DNA of 64,000 nucleotides. It comes from CAXQUZ01 sp942491145 (GTDB lineage Bacteria; Myxococcota_A; UBA796; UBA2385). A program made the position numbers and the translations under genes. Positions 28,201 to 34,891 of the stretch are shown here, one piece after another. The stretch is taken from the NCBI GenBank assembly GCA_942491145.1, contig CALOBC010000039.1:62001-126000 (forward strand), written 5' to 3'. The notes below the pieces were generated by a model. The model did no database searches. It was not told the DNA's origin and was given only the letters and a program-made list of their open reading frames with translations. Numbering within the stretch: position 1 is the first letter of the stretch; each line of letters starts with the position of its first letter.

Positions 28201-28665
28201 CTCCACCAACAATGCAGGGGGGACCTTGCCGGTCGACCGGCTGCGTGCAGGTGCGAGGTTCAGGTAGATGGTCTGGCTCCACGACAGCGGCAGTGGCGGT
28301 TCGAGCCCCGCGAGCGCCGATGCCGCGTGTTGGGGGCGAACCCCCGCCTTGGACGGTGCGTTGTCGGAGGCGACCGGCAGCACCCCGCCAGCGTCGAGCG
28401 GGATCACGTGGGCCTTGGGGCTGCCCAGGCGCAGCTCCCACAGCCGACTGGATCCCTCGTGGGGGCCCGCCTGGAGCCAGTCTGCGAGCGCGGGAGTGAC
28501 CAGAAGCTGGACCTCCTTGGCGCCGGCAAGCTCCGGGGGGAGGGTGCCGTTGACGAGCGCTTCGGTGGACAGCAGCGCCGTCGTCTCGTCGGCGCAGTCG
28601 TCTTTGTGGCGCCGCGCGAGTCCGGTGTCTTCTGGGTGGTGGACCAGGACAGTGAGCCGTTGCAT
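22252..28665 (-). CDS. Giant fusion: two alpha/beta hydrolases + CHAT protease
   Basis: A 2137-residue multidomain protein. First hydrolase module (about 355-620): LLILIHGTLKP and elbow LLSHSGGGQ (Ser436). Second, LCAT/lipase-like module (about 715-1070): MVPGIMGSHL, WPYDWR, elbow LVGHSMGGLV (Ser835) and a late NDAGDGTVPHW with candidate Asp and His1047. Then an M17-N-like alpha/beta domain with VTHGDVRHARWPVVVGH (about 1150-1270) and a CHAT protease (about 1430-1700) with ALHIAAHGVL (His1551) and VVFLNTCHSGR (Cys1603). The last about 430 residues are helical and unassigned. No signal peptide is seen. GGAGG lies 4 bp before ATG 28665. CHAT may regulate the lipase-like modules by cleavage; this is inference. 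Confidence 0.85.
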   Translation of the reverse strand: MQRLTVLVHHPEDTGLARRHKDDCADETTALLSTEALVNGTLPPELAGAKEVQLLVTPALADWLQAGPHEGSSRLWELRLGSPKAHVIPLDAGGVLPVASDNAPSKAGVRPQHAASALAGLEPPLPLSWSQTIYLNLAPARSRSTGKVPPALLVEPEQQWGGEVVFNALVRPASRADTTERVEVKTDDLVRLEWDDGACEWMTAADFQRVHGKGLETRAAPASSRGFVAAAIKSVFIERLSFEGLLDAIEETLGATARRWLKTRLAALAEDRVSVITDELARHVLVLLEDILAARRQASTREGGRALPPDSLERTIQARWAEPMAGRLCRVVDSPHGGHLEPVETHTNAQATERDGELLILIHGTLKPTEQEFEELLAGSNLATLRNRFGDRVFAFQHRAWSHSPVANAAALLEQLQACGLIGGAARPKVTLLSHSGGGQIGEILCGTADVGLLKQLLKRGGWGREEREAAQTVGALRSKLEVVRFIRCAAPVRGTSLVTSRFDRFFNALLGGLTSLVAATPVGAVGLPVLRVVRYLAGIALKTVRRPRAAPGLAALSPESALVYWLNQDQGPRSQAAEGTLYVVAAESHLRIKGALGVYFRHNMMVMLSTGVFGRRPNDGFVDTDAMFGGWRRGPGQHLQLRDTSGKCNHGTYLAHERTRAAVMAALVSPESAARHFEQFESGESRGYVGMLLTNSIQRAVPPVIPSSRQDTLGVVLMVPGIMGSHLAEGRVDAWDENNLWVDLGELWRGGAARLALPGQVDNPSELHPTGLVAGFYGRFAEHLGKRGYRVVAWPYDWRRSITDDLGPQLANRLRAVLDHDETRDKPVHLVGHSMGGLVIRAALGKQPGLWHQVRQRGGRVVQVATPNLGAPKLLAMLATGDHSVLHGLNRFAEKRRVNGVVDLRSVLCGMPGVLEMLPRGLPTDAWSEGDTPGRFAEGAPPDWFTPGWWDTFLGGRTVRYFAEDGTLVDARPAPAALAAAWTAVQALDSYESSHLTDTPDDEDTRVVTHPTACIYVAGWDDNTPVRVDEEGFISANDAGDGTVPHWSAGRVPDAYIKEAHDLVLTRKRDFDGVVDLMEGKPTSRLSRVGWSRGSRGQTEPSPAPWETTDTLLLPTPAELAALLAGKRPDSPAAAGLHQPSVRELAVRVTHGDVRHARWPVVVGHLAGDPLSGPERALDAVLGGRLTSLLAGGAYPVALGASLWLPSGGRDEPSVMLVGLGGPGELSPETLGTSLQRAFEQLAVFEVDGPRGVSCVLALGRGAIELRDAVVQTLNAAVVCNENLCQTEHYGLDEIEVLERYEDRALQARAALEFVGEATFGSRRGTSRISIQRHISTADGGLTNRAVPRLSTARPHTLRIRKSPGSEHLEFELASGRARAEREHHLVDWHMVQELVDSARIHSSPATLASRSLGHLLLHDLVPQSMRARMRVSLPLQLVLDRQAADIPWELMQDGESRPPATRFVLTRQLSVPRYRATMREAVLRQLLVIADVEGDAPLPGARSEARAVAALFDEEGWGVVSVVGHETTANEVRAQLTPPMGRALHIAAHGVLVNHPLHDAPISALALPGGRGPDGQPLRVLTAHDLAQLDPLPQVVFLNTCHSGRLASGDGVSGHGPAFAPDIATALISSGVRAVVVTGWEVDDQAASTFGLAFWHHLLRGEPLGDAALAARQATWRNHPEVDTFGAYQVYGDAGYQLPGTEAGKSHSLTGRIPVTAPAVVLGLAARAMVDLETDSDALAAELERLEAAIEPGWASAPGLALNMGRAWSSVRTGDATVRALIWLQHAASSQRDASFEAPELILELWNDLLWRAASSGTTESAWLAGLLRERADGNTEGTASTRDDHEPKGQTYRPAPDSFLHDNQTHPFVSLVQLFEQPPACTALGVTTPQRWRPRVAGLQAEVWTPVFAREAVRQVKNVLPTHRRARLIGDACLAAAYWMPRHKLCRKLSHMARSYYRSTVQAPGAEGLLAATMDLGLAVVVPPRPNAPDYGMSEEGYQQQRTELLSRAGRRTVYYWSQVAEVDLAFIEVIRQRDQTPDAQDKLADISARYTMLKQRFAADRRAVEQTGRTVVLLTRLAERLASLQQAEQATGDEPLAFAPRTGPLPVGPDAPVSDRAISRAAAKTWSRVAHKL

Positions 28666-28822
28666 TGGGCCTCCGGCGCGGGGTGCTTGCCCTGCCAAGG
28701 GTTGAGTCCGCGCACCGTACCATGGGGCTCACGACCGAACAGCGGCGCGGGAGCAACCGTCCCCACCGGCCCCCATCGGTTGTTCGCGTCGTCGCTGGCG
28801 GGACATGTTCAAGGGGGACAAT

Positions 28823-28853
28823 CACCCGAGCTGAATTTGATTCAGCTCGGGTG
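28823..28853. terminator. Perfect 14-bp hairpin between two island genes
   Basis: CACCCGAGCTGAAT, loop TTG, ATTCAGCTCGGGTG: a perfect inverted repeat about 75 bp past the stop of the 28927-30606 gene and about 160 bp before the start of the giant CHAT gene, both on minus. It lacks a U-run, so it may be a terminator, a transcript-stability element or a protein-binding palindrome that separates the two genes. Confidence 0.5.
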
Positions 28854-28926
28854 CAGGGCTGCTCTGGTCGGAGCCCGTCAGCAAATGGATGCCGGAGATT
28901 GGAGGGTGCTTCCCGAACATCCAGTG

Positions 28927-30606
28927 TCAGTCGTCACTCAGGCCCAGCGCCGTGCGCCCGGCCCGGTCATAGATGCGCATCAAGCGGCGCAGATCCGAGC
29001 GTGACATGCCAAGCGAGGACGCCGCGTCCTGCAGCTCGCCATTGAGTGCCCGATAGATGGCGTCCACCAACTCATCTGGATCGACAGAGTCCGGAACTGA
29101 CGTCGAGGGGGAGGCCGGCTGGGTCGCGGGCGCGGTTGCTGCGACGGAGGGCACGTGGGGGCTGGCTGGAGGAGCGGTCAGCGCGTGCCTCAAGGGCAGT
29201 CGAACCGCGGGATCACCCAACAGGCTGTAGGCGCGCAAGTCGTTTCGCCGCATCCACACATGCGCGCGAGCGCGGTCGGGGGTGAGCGCGTGCCCACCGT
29301 GTTGACGCTGTTGATCGGCATCCATGCGGTCGGCGAGGTCCGCATCGAGGACGCGAAGTGCGTCGCTGAGGTTGCCCATGGCCGCGCCGACCCTGTGCCC
29401 CTTCACGAGGGCGTCCACCACCCGATAGATTGTGCCAGGGGTCTTCTGCCCGGTCTCGCCGTCGGTGAAGCCATAGGTCCACGCAAGATCCAAGTGCCCG
29501 ACAAACGCCAGAGGCCCCTGCTCCGACGCCAATGCGACCTTGGGGATCTGGGCAACGAAGGGTCGTTTGGACAGGGCGTCTTGGACCCATCCGAAGCCTT
29601 CGCCACCGCCGGAAACACTCAAGTGCTCGAGCCAGTGGTGGAAGGCACTCTGCGTGGGCGTGCCGGCGCCAAAGCAGGAAAACATAAACCAGACTCCGCC
29701 GGGGACCAAGTTGCGTTCTGCCAGCGCCGACGCAGGCAGGGTGCCGTGCGGGCCAAAGCCGATTGCGCCTTGTCTCGCGCGCTGGTCGTCGGGCGATGCC
29801 CATCCGTTTCTCGGGGCGCCCGCGCCATGGCTCATGCTGAACAGGACTCCGGGGTTGGAGATGCTGTCGAGCGTGGAGAGAAAGTCAGCTGGTGTGGGGC
29901 CATGTGGATCCCCCCGCATCTGTACCGCAGCGACCGGGAGCTTTCCGGCGGCAACCCGTCGCTGGAAGAGCTTGCCGAGCGGTGCCACTAAGTTGGTGTG
30001 GCCGAGGTGTGTGGCAGCAGTTCCGTCACGGACCGAGTGCAGCAGGAGAGTCGGAAGCTCCGGCGGGGGAGGGGCGTCCTCCCATCGTGCGACCTTTGCG
30101 CAATAGCGCCGGTAGTCATCGTCGAGGTCAAATGCCAGCCGCCCGACCAGCGCTTGCGCGGCCAGGACCTGCTCCACCGCGGAGGGCACTTCGTCGAGGT
30201 CGCCCGCGATCAGGACGTAGAGCGGGATGTCGTCCTCGTGCCCGGACTGGTTGTCGAAGTGCCGCTTCTGCCATTGTTGCGCTTCTGTGTGCCCCATGGT
30301 CGCGGGCACGCGGAACTCGGCCACCGGGAGACCGCCCTGCTGTGCGCTGCGGCGCTTCACCAGTGGGTCCAGGAGGTTCCGGAGGCGATCGCCCCGGCTG
30401 CCTTGGGGCAACACGATTCCCCAACGCTGCACCGCGAGCTCGTTCCACTCGGCGCGTCGTGAGCGGAAGCTGAGCACTGAGGAGCCCGAGGCTTCCGGCT
30501 TCGCAGGAGGGGTCAGCTGGTCGGCGGGCGCTCCGGATTCAAGTGCGGGCGACCCGGAGTCGGCTTCGCAGAGCAGGAGGTGGCATTGGTCTGGGGACTC
30601 GCCCAT
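28927..30606 (-). CDS. Caspase/gingipain-like cysteine protease (His260/Cys311), paralogue B
   Basis: A 559-residue paralogue of the 14020-15738 protein. Matching blocks are LYVLIAGDLDEVP...VGRLAFDLDDDYRRYCAKV, the His motif LFSMSHGAGAP (His260), the Cys motif WFMFSCFGAGTP (Cys311), LAFVGHLDLAWTYGF and LRAYSLLGDPAVRL. A Pro/Ser/Ala-rich linker precedes a C-terminal HTH-like tail (AASSLGMSRSDLRRLM) that aligns with the tail of paralogue A. ATG at 30606 has AGGAG 8 bp upstream; the GTG three codons earlier lacks spacing. It lies 59 bp after the peptidoglycan-associated gene and probably shares its transcript. Protease activity is predicted from the dyad only. Confidence 0.72.
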   Translation of the reverse strand: MGESPDQCHLLLCEADSGSPALESGAPADQLTPPAKPEASGSSVLSFRSRRAEWNELAVQRWGIVLPQGSRGDRLRNLLDPLVKRRSAQQGGLPVAEFRVPATMGHTEAQQWQKRHFDNQSGHEDDIPLYVLIAGDLDEVPSAVEQVLAAQALVGRLAFDLDDDYRRYCAKVARWEDAPPPPELPTLLLHSVRDGTAATHLGHTNLVAPLGKLFQRRVAAGKLPVAAVQMRGDPHGPTPADFLSTLDSISNPGVLFSMSHGAGAPRNGWASPDDQRARQGAIGFGPHGTLPASALAERNLVPGGVWFMFSCFGAGTPTQSAFHHWLEHLSVSGGGEGFGWVQDALSKRPFVAQIPKVALASEQGPLAFVGHLDLAWTYGFTDGETGQKTPGTIYRVVDALVKGHRVGAAMGNLSDALRVLDADLADRMDADQQRQHGGHALTPDRARAHVWMRRNDLRAYSLLGDPAVRLPLRHALTAPPASPHVPSVAATAPATQPASPSTSVPDSVDPDELVDAIYRALNGELQDAASSLGMSRSDLRRLMRIYDRAGRTALGLSDD

Positions 30607-30665
30607 GTTCAGCACTCCTGTGGCGTTGCGGCACCGGGTGCGGTCCGCGGGCGGGCGGCTCGACT

Positions 30666-31952
30666 CTAGACGAGACCGCGGTGCCAGGGCAGGCCGAGCG
30701 ACTCGGCAAGCTTGGCGTCGACTTTCCCATTTGCCGGCGGCGCGAACCCCAAGGCGTCATTGGCTTTCGGGCCGCCTCGCCGCTGCCACCGGATCAACGC
30801 ATCGACTGTCCACGGGTCGAGGTCCGGCGCACTGTTGGCCCTGCGGGAGAGATGTCCGGAGGCCTTGAGCTTGTCCTTGAGCATGCCGACCAGTGGACTC
30901 ACCGAGCCGTGTCGCAGGCGTTGAAGCGTACCGGTGTGTCCGCCCTCTGCGACCATTCGTGCTTCTCTTCCAGTGAGAAGCACGTAGCTGTATGGGCGCC
31001 CATGATCCCCGTCGCCACTGAGATCTTGCTGTCCGGCCAGCGTTCGAAACTTGGCCCAGGCACGCTTGTGCTCACCGCCAGAGTAGGCTCCCGGCACGGT
31101 CTGGCAGCCTGCGGCCGCAAACTTGGGCTTGTGGTGGTTGGGGTGGGTCGGAGACCGGCGCAGGTCATTGTAAGCCGGGTGGATGTTGGTGAATGGATTG
31201 ATGGGCCCATCCCAGAAGTCCTGGCTTGTGTACTCAAGGTTGGTCATGGATCGCAGCACCATGACATCTTGATCGAGACGAAACGCGCCAGGCATCTCCT
31301 TGTGACGGCCGGCCTTGTAGGTGTACAGGCCTGTGGGCAGCAAGCACGACCGCATCGTGTGAGACTCCAGCTTGCCCGCCGGCTTGCGCCAAGCCTTCGC
31401 CCACTGCTTCGGGTCGGCCTTGTCGTTGCCCGCCCACTCAAACAGCGTGGTCTTCCACATATACGCCCAGTTGGGCACAGTCGAAGCGACGAAGGCGGTC
31501 ACCTTGTCGGTGTGTTGGTCCCAGATCCCCAGCACACACCGAAGCTCGTCGTGATCTGGCGTGGCCTCAGTTAGCCGAACCGATGTGCGCCACTGATCGC
31601 TGTCGGTCCCGCTCGCTGTGGTGCAGCCTCGGAGGCCGAACAGGACCCGTGGCTGGTCGTTGCGATCGGGGGTTGGGAAGGCATTGAGTGCCATGAGCTC
31701 ACGCAACGTCCGCCCAGACAGCTCAAATTCTGCCGTGGATCCGGCTGGTAGCAGATCGTAGTCGATGTGGTCATGGTCGAAGGCCCAAGTCACGTGCTCG
31801 GGGTCCGTGCCCCCATGGGCCTCTCCCAGACCTCGGGAAGTACGTCGTGTCGGGACTCCTGGCGCGCCTGTGGTCTCGTCGCCGACAAATCCGTCGTCTT
31901 CACGAAGGGCTTCTTGGAGTTCACGCCCGGTGGGGAGCCGCAGAGTTGGCAT
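30666..31952 (-). CDS. L,D-transpeptidase-like (NIH...AGCQ) protein with C-terminal peptidoglycan-binding-like domain
   Basis: A 428-residue protein. Its centre has TNIHPAYND (His258) and KFAAAGCQTVPG (Cys283), matching the His...SAGCQ arrangement seen in YkuD-like or phage-associated wall proteins, where Cys is the likely nucleophile. The C-terminal 90 residues (GSVSPLVGMLKDKL...DPWTVDALIRWQRR...KLAESLGL) look like a peptidoglycan-binding helical domain. No signal peptide is visible, so export or lysis would be needed to reach the wall. ATG at 31952 begins a minus-strand run that continues with paralogue B. It could be a wall-cutting effector of the island or an unrelated neighbour. Function is inferred from motifs. 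Confidence 0.6.
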   Translation of the reverse strand: MPTLRLPTGRELQEALREDDGFVGDETTGAPGVPTRRTSRGLGEAHGGTDPEHVTWAFDHDHIDYDLLPAGSTAEFELSGRTLRELMALNAFPTPDRNDQPRVLFGLRGCTTASGTDSDQWRTSVRLTEATPDHDELRCVLGIWDQHTDKVTAFVASTVPNWAYMWKTTLFEWAGNDKADPKQWAKAWRKPAGKLESHTMRSCLLPTGLYTYKAGRHKEMPGAFRLDQDVMVLRSMTNLEYTSQDFWDGPINPFTNIHPAYNDLRRSPTHPNHHKPKFAAAGCQTVPGAYSGGEHKRAWAKFRTLAGQQDLSGDGDHGRPYSYVLLTGREARMVAEGGHTGTLQRLRHGSVSPLVGMLKDKLKASGHLSRRANSAPDLDPWTVDALIRWQRRGGPKANDALGFAPPANGKVDAKLAESLGLPWHRGLV

Positions 31953-32136
31953 GTTGGGCCCTGGGGAATAAGTGTTTTCCCGCTGATCGCCTGGGTCTCA
32001 GCGTGGAGGTTCATCATACGGCAGGGCGCCCCTTTCTCCAACTCGGGCGCTCGACGGCCCCGACCCACCCTCCAAGGTCCTCGCTGGCGGGGGGGGCACC
32101 ACACGGACCTTCCGCGGCCCCCTCTGCAGCTGTGCC

Positions 32137-32565
32137 CTACTTGGCCAGGCGCGCCCTGAAGCCGGTGTGGCATGACACGCAGCCCGTCTGAAGCTCGGCC
32201 AACCGCTGAACCGTCAGGTCGAGGTCCTTGGCGGTGGCGGCTTTTGCGAGGTTGACGGCTTGATCGTGCACCGCTCCGTCGGCGGCGGCAAAGCTGCCGA
32301 AGTCCTTGCCCAAGATGGCCTGGAGGCGCTGCCGTTCGTCCGCGCTGACGTGGGGATGGTCCGCGATCGCAGTGGCGGCCGTGGTGACGGCGCCGAAGTC
32401 TTCCAGCCAGAGGCCCATGTTCAGCTTGGCCATGTCTTCGCCCAGCCCGACCATGATGGTCTTGAGGTCGGCGGACTCGTGGGCATGGGGAGGCGGGTCG
32501 GCGGCGAAGGCGGCGCTCCCGAGGGCGAAGGCGGCGAGGCCGAGGGGCAGGATCAGCTTCTTCAT
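32137..32565 (-). CDS. Cytochrome c'-like monohaem protein
   Basis: A 142-residue periplasmic protein: Sec signal peptide (LILPLGLAAFALGSAAFA), a four-helix pattern and one CxxCH near the C-terminus (TGCVSCHTGFR). A single C-terminal haem motif after helices is typical of cytochrome c' and c-556, which bind NO or carry electrons. ATG at 32565 has GGAG 6 bp upstream. A TetR-type operator half-palindrome lies 66 bp upstream (32631-32646) and matches the one before the TetR/membrane-protein operon, so this gene is probably under the same repressor. Confidence 0.8.
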   Translation of the reverse strand: MKKLILPLGLAAFALGSAAFAADPPPHAHESADLKTIMVGLGEDMAKLNMGLWLEDFGAVTTAATAIADHPHVSADERQRLQAILGKDFGSFAAADGAVHDQAVNLAKAATAKDLDLTVQRLAELQTGCVSCHTGFRARLAK

Positions 32566-32630
32566 GGTGGTCTCCAGGGGGTGGGGGGTGTGGCGCTGAT
32601 TGGGGGGCGCGGGCGTTGGGAAGCGGTAGT

Positions 32631-32646
32631 AAGCGAGTGTTTGCTT
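32631..32646. promoter_or_regulatory. TetR-type operator upstream of cytochrome c'-like gene
   Basis: AAGCGAGTGTTTGCTT differs at only three positions from the sequence at 33785-33800. Half-sites read AAGNNAG/CTTGCTT-like. It lies in the gap between the TetR gene's end and the cytochrome start. Confidence 0.55.
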
Positions 32647-32714
32647 GTTTCGCGGCGGCACACTGGACCGACATGGTGCTGCGGCGCTGGGCGGGCGTCG
32701 CCCGTCCGCTCCAG

Positions 32715-33308
32715 CTACACGAAGAGAAGGGTGCGCAGAGCACTCCAGGCGTGGTCGATGCGGGCCCGCAGGCGCTCGGGCGGGTCAGCCTTGCCAATGG
32801 ATGCTTGCATTGCGAAGGTCAGCAGTGCGCCCTGAATCAGCATGCTCATCGCGGCGATGTCGACCGGCGTGGCAGTCCGCCCGTGGGTGACCAGCTGGCT
32901 GAGGCGCTCGAGCATGTAGTGGACGCTGCGTTGGCGCCACCGGGCGACCTGTTGGCGGCCGTCTTCGCCCGCCAAGTGGACCAGCTCATCGGAGAAGATG
33001 AGCCGACCGACCGAGCCTTCGGCACCCACAAAGGCGGCCCGATGGCGGAAGAAGGCTTCCAGGTCATCGAGCGGGTCGCCGGTGGAGATCAGGCTGGCCT
33101 CCAGCTCGGACTCCAGCAGGTCCATCGCCTCAAGCACGATCTCCTGCTTGTTGCCAAAGTGTCGGAACAGCGTGCCATCGCTGATGCCCACCCGTCCGGC
33201 GATCGCCTTGGTGGTGAAGCGGGCGACCCCGTCTTCGGCGATCGTCTGCAGCGCGGCCTGGGCCACCTGCTGGCGGCGGGTCTCGGTGTTTTCGTAGTGG
33301 CGGGGCAC
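32715..33308 (-). CDS. TetR/AcrR-family transcriptional repressor
   Basis: A 197-residue regulator. The N-terminal HTH is TTKAIAGRVGISDGTLFRHFGNKQEIV, the standard TetR recognition pattern, followed by an all-helical ligand domain. The start is GTG at 33308. It lies 36 bp after a four-helix membrane protein gene on the same strand, so both likely form one transcript. Near-identical palindromes occur before that transcript and before the cytochrome c'-like gene, which points to autoregulation and control of the cytochrome. The ligand is unknown. Confidence 0.85.
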   Translation of the reverse strand: MPRHYENTETRRQQVAQAALQTIAEDGVARFTTKAIAGRVGISDGTLFRHFGNKQEIVLEAMDLLESELEASLISTGDPLDDLEAFFRHRAAFVGAEGSVGRLIFSDELVHLAGEDGRQQVARWRQRSVHYMLERLSQLVTHGRTATPVDIAAMSMLIQGALLTFAMQASIGKADPPERLRARIDHAWSALRTLLFV

Positions 33309-33344
33309 GGCGGCATCCAGGAGATGGAGGAGCGTCGAGGGTGC

Positions 33345-33767
33345 TCAGCTGGCGACTGGGGGGGCCTTGAGTGCAGCGACGCCGGCCCAAGAGAAGGCCA
33401 CGAGGATGGCCAGGGCACCGACCAATACCAAGTAGGGCGGGGCACCCAGCAACAGCTCCGCGACGATGCCCAGCGGCATCAACAGTCCGGCGAGGGTCAG
33501 GCCCGAGATCCCGGCCCGGCTGCGCTCGCTGACGTGCAGCCGCGAGACCACAATGCCCATCGTCAGGTTCAACAGCGAGAACAGCGCGCCATGCACATGG
33601 GCCAGCCGCGCCTCGAAGTGCTTTCCGATGCCGTAGTCCGCGGCCCACTCCAGATGGTTCGGCGCGAAGTCCCGAAGGTAGATGAGAATGAAGCCGTAGA
33701 CCATGAAGGAGGCGAGGCCGAGCATCCCGACGGAGAGGTTCCAGCGACCAGAAGCGAGCGAGGACAC
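33345..33767 (-). CDS. Small four-helix integral membrane protein
   Basis: A 140-residue protein with four hydrophobic segments: LGLASFMVYGFILIYL, ALFSLLNLTMGIVV, GLTLAGLLMPLGIVAELLL and LVLVGALAILVAFSWAGV. It has one cytoplasmic-like loop rich in charged residues, and His in ARLAHVHGALF and KHFEARLAH could bind metal or haem. No family is recognised. It leads the TetR operon and has the operator directly before its start. The link to the cytochrome c' regulon suggests a redox or membrane-stress role. Confidence 0.65.
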   Translation of the reverse strand: MSSLASGRWNLSVGMLGLASFMVYGFILIYLRDFAPNHLEWAADYGIGKHFEARLAHVHGALFSLLNLTMGIVVSRLHVSERSRAGISGLTLAGLLMPLGIVAELLLGAPPYLVLVGALAILVAFSWAGVAALKAPPVAS

Positions 33768-33782
33768 GGTGGGTTCCGCTTT

Positions 33783-33803
33783 GTAAGTAAGTGCTTGCTT
33801 TAC
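33783..33803. promoter_or_regulatory. TetR operator upstream of membrane-protein/TetR operon
   Basis: The near-palindrome GTAAGTAAGTGCTTGCTTTAC ends 16 bp before the start of the 33345-33767 gene. Its core AAGTAAGTGCTTGCTT recurs with three changes at 32631-32646. Confidence 0.6.
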
Positions 33804-33925
33804 GGGTATGCGCGCCGCGGGCCGACGTCAAGGGGCTGTTGCAGTGCATTGGGCAAGGGCCTTGCGCGACGCACCGACCCGCGGCCAGACGGGGTGCTGG
33901 GGGCCGAGTGTGTGGGGAGCCGCCG

Positions 33926-34834
33926 TCAGCGCAGCTGCACGCCCACACTGAATGCAAGCAGGTGGATCCAGTTCTCCACCCAGCCGTCGGCCGGCGGCAG
34001 GTTGTCGTCGCTCGTGCCTTCCGCGCCGCCGCCGACGTAGCGGAGGTTGGCAAAGACATCTGTGCCCATCGACAGGGGGACGCCCACCTTGGCGCTGGTG
34101 TCGACAATGGCGCCCACCACGTCGGTTCCGCTGCCATTGATGTACTTGATGGGCGCGTAGAAGCCGTCCACCTCGTAGCCCCACCAAGCCCCCTTGGCGC
34201 CGAGCGGCTGGCGGGTGCGCAGCTTCAGCACGGGCACGGGGCCGATGTCGCGGTTGGCCCGAAACGTGTTGCCGTTGAGGCTCTCGAACTCGATGGTGGC
34301 GTTTCGGATCTGGAGAGACAGGCCCAGCGCGAGCTCACGCTCGGGGTCTTCTTGGAGGTCGTAGAGGTACGAGACCCGGTAGTAGTCGAAGCCATAGCGG
34401 AACTGCATGCCCGAGCCCTTGTCGAATCGAGCGCCGTCGACCACGAGGTCCCGGGACAACCGTGCCTTCGTCACCAAGTTCAGCGGCTGGTAGAGCAACA
34501 CGACGGAGTGGCGGTCTCCCAGCGACAGCTCAGACTGCAAGCGGGCATAGAGGAAGAGGTTGTCCTGGCCGCCCTCGTCGACGTAGTCGATCATCGTGCC
34601 GGACTTCGAGAACTGGATGCGGTGGGAGAGCACGGCGACGTTGCCCAGCTCGGCCGACAGGTGCACGGCGTAGGGGCGCTTGGCTTTGTTGAGGACCGAG
34701 TCTTTGGCGACGGGGGTGGTGGCGTGGGCGGTGCCCATGAGCGGGCCTGCTGCGGTGAACAGCGCGAGGGCCGATGCGAAGACGGGGGAGAGAATGGACA
34801 CCTCAGGTCGGGGGAGCGCGGGTCTTCGGCGCAT
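33926..34834 (-). CDS. Putative outer-membrane barrel protein
   Basis: A protein of about 302 residues with a signal peptide ending TAAGPLMGTAHA, then repeated beta strands with alternating hydrophobic residues (DNLFLYARLQSELSL, HSVVLLYQPLNL, MQFRYGFDYYRVSYLYDL) and a terminal strand LLAFSVGVQLR. This fits a monomeric outer-membrane barrel of 10-12 strands. The ATG at 34834 gives a long N-region; the GTG at 34801 is an alternative start just before the hydrophobic core. No ribosome site decides between them. The substrate is unknown. Confidence 0.65.
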   Translation of the reverse strand: MRRRPALPRPEVSILSPVFASALALFTAAGPLMGTAHATTPVAKDSVLNKAKRPYAVHLSAELGNVAVLSHRIQFSKSGTMIDYVDEGGQDNLFLYARLQSELSLGDRHSVVLLYQPLNLVTKARLSRDLVVDGARFDKGSGMQFRYGFDYYRVSYLYDLQEDPERELALGLSLQIRNATIEFESLNGNTFRANRDIGPVPVLKLRTRQPLGAKGAWWGYEVDGFYAPIKYINGSGTDVVGAIVDTSAKVGVPLSMGTDVFANLRYVGGGAEGTSDDNLPPADGWVENWIHLLAFSVGVQLR

Positions 34835-34891
34835 TAACCCAAGGCCGTGGTGCAACCAGGGGAGGGGGCAGCACCCACACACGCCCTCGCC

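Noticed and set aside
28290..28310. tRNA T-arm-like GGTTCGAGCCC
   Set aside because: No acceptor or anticodon stems around it; lies inside the giant CHAT gene.
14020..31952. CRISPR-guided caspase (Craspase) or CHAT-gasdermin locus
   Set aside because: No Cas7-11-like gene, repeats or gasdermin-like pore protein seen; the lipase-like modules are the only membrane-attacking candidates.
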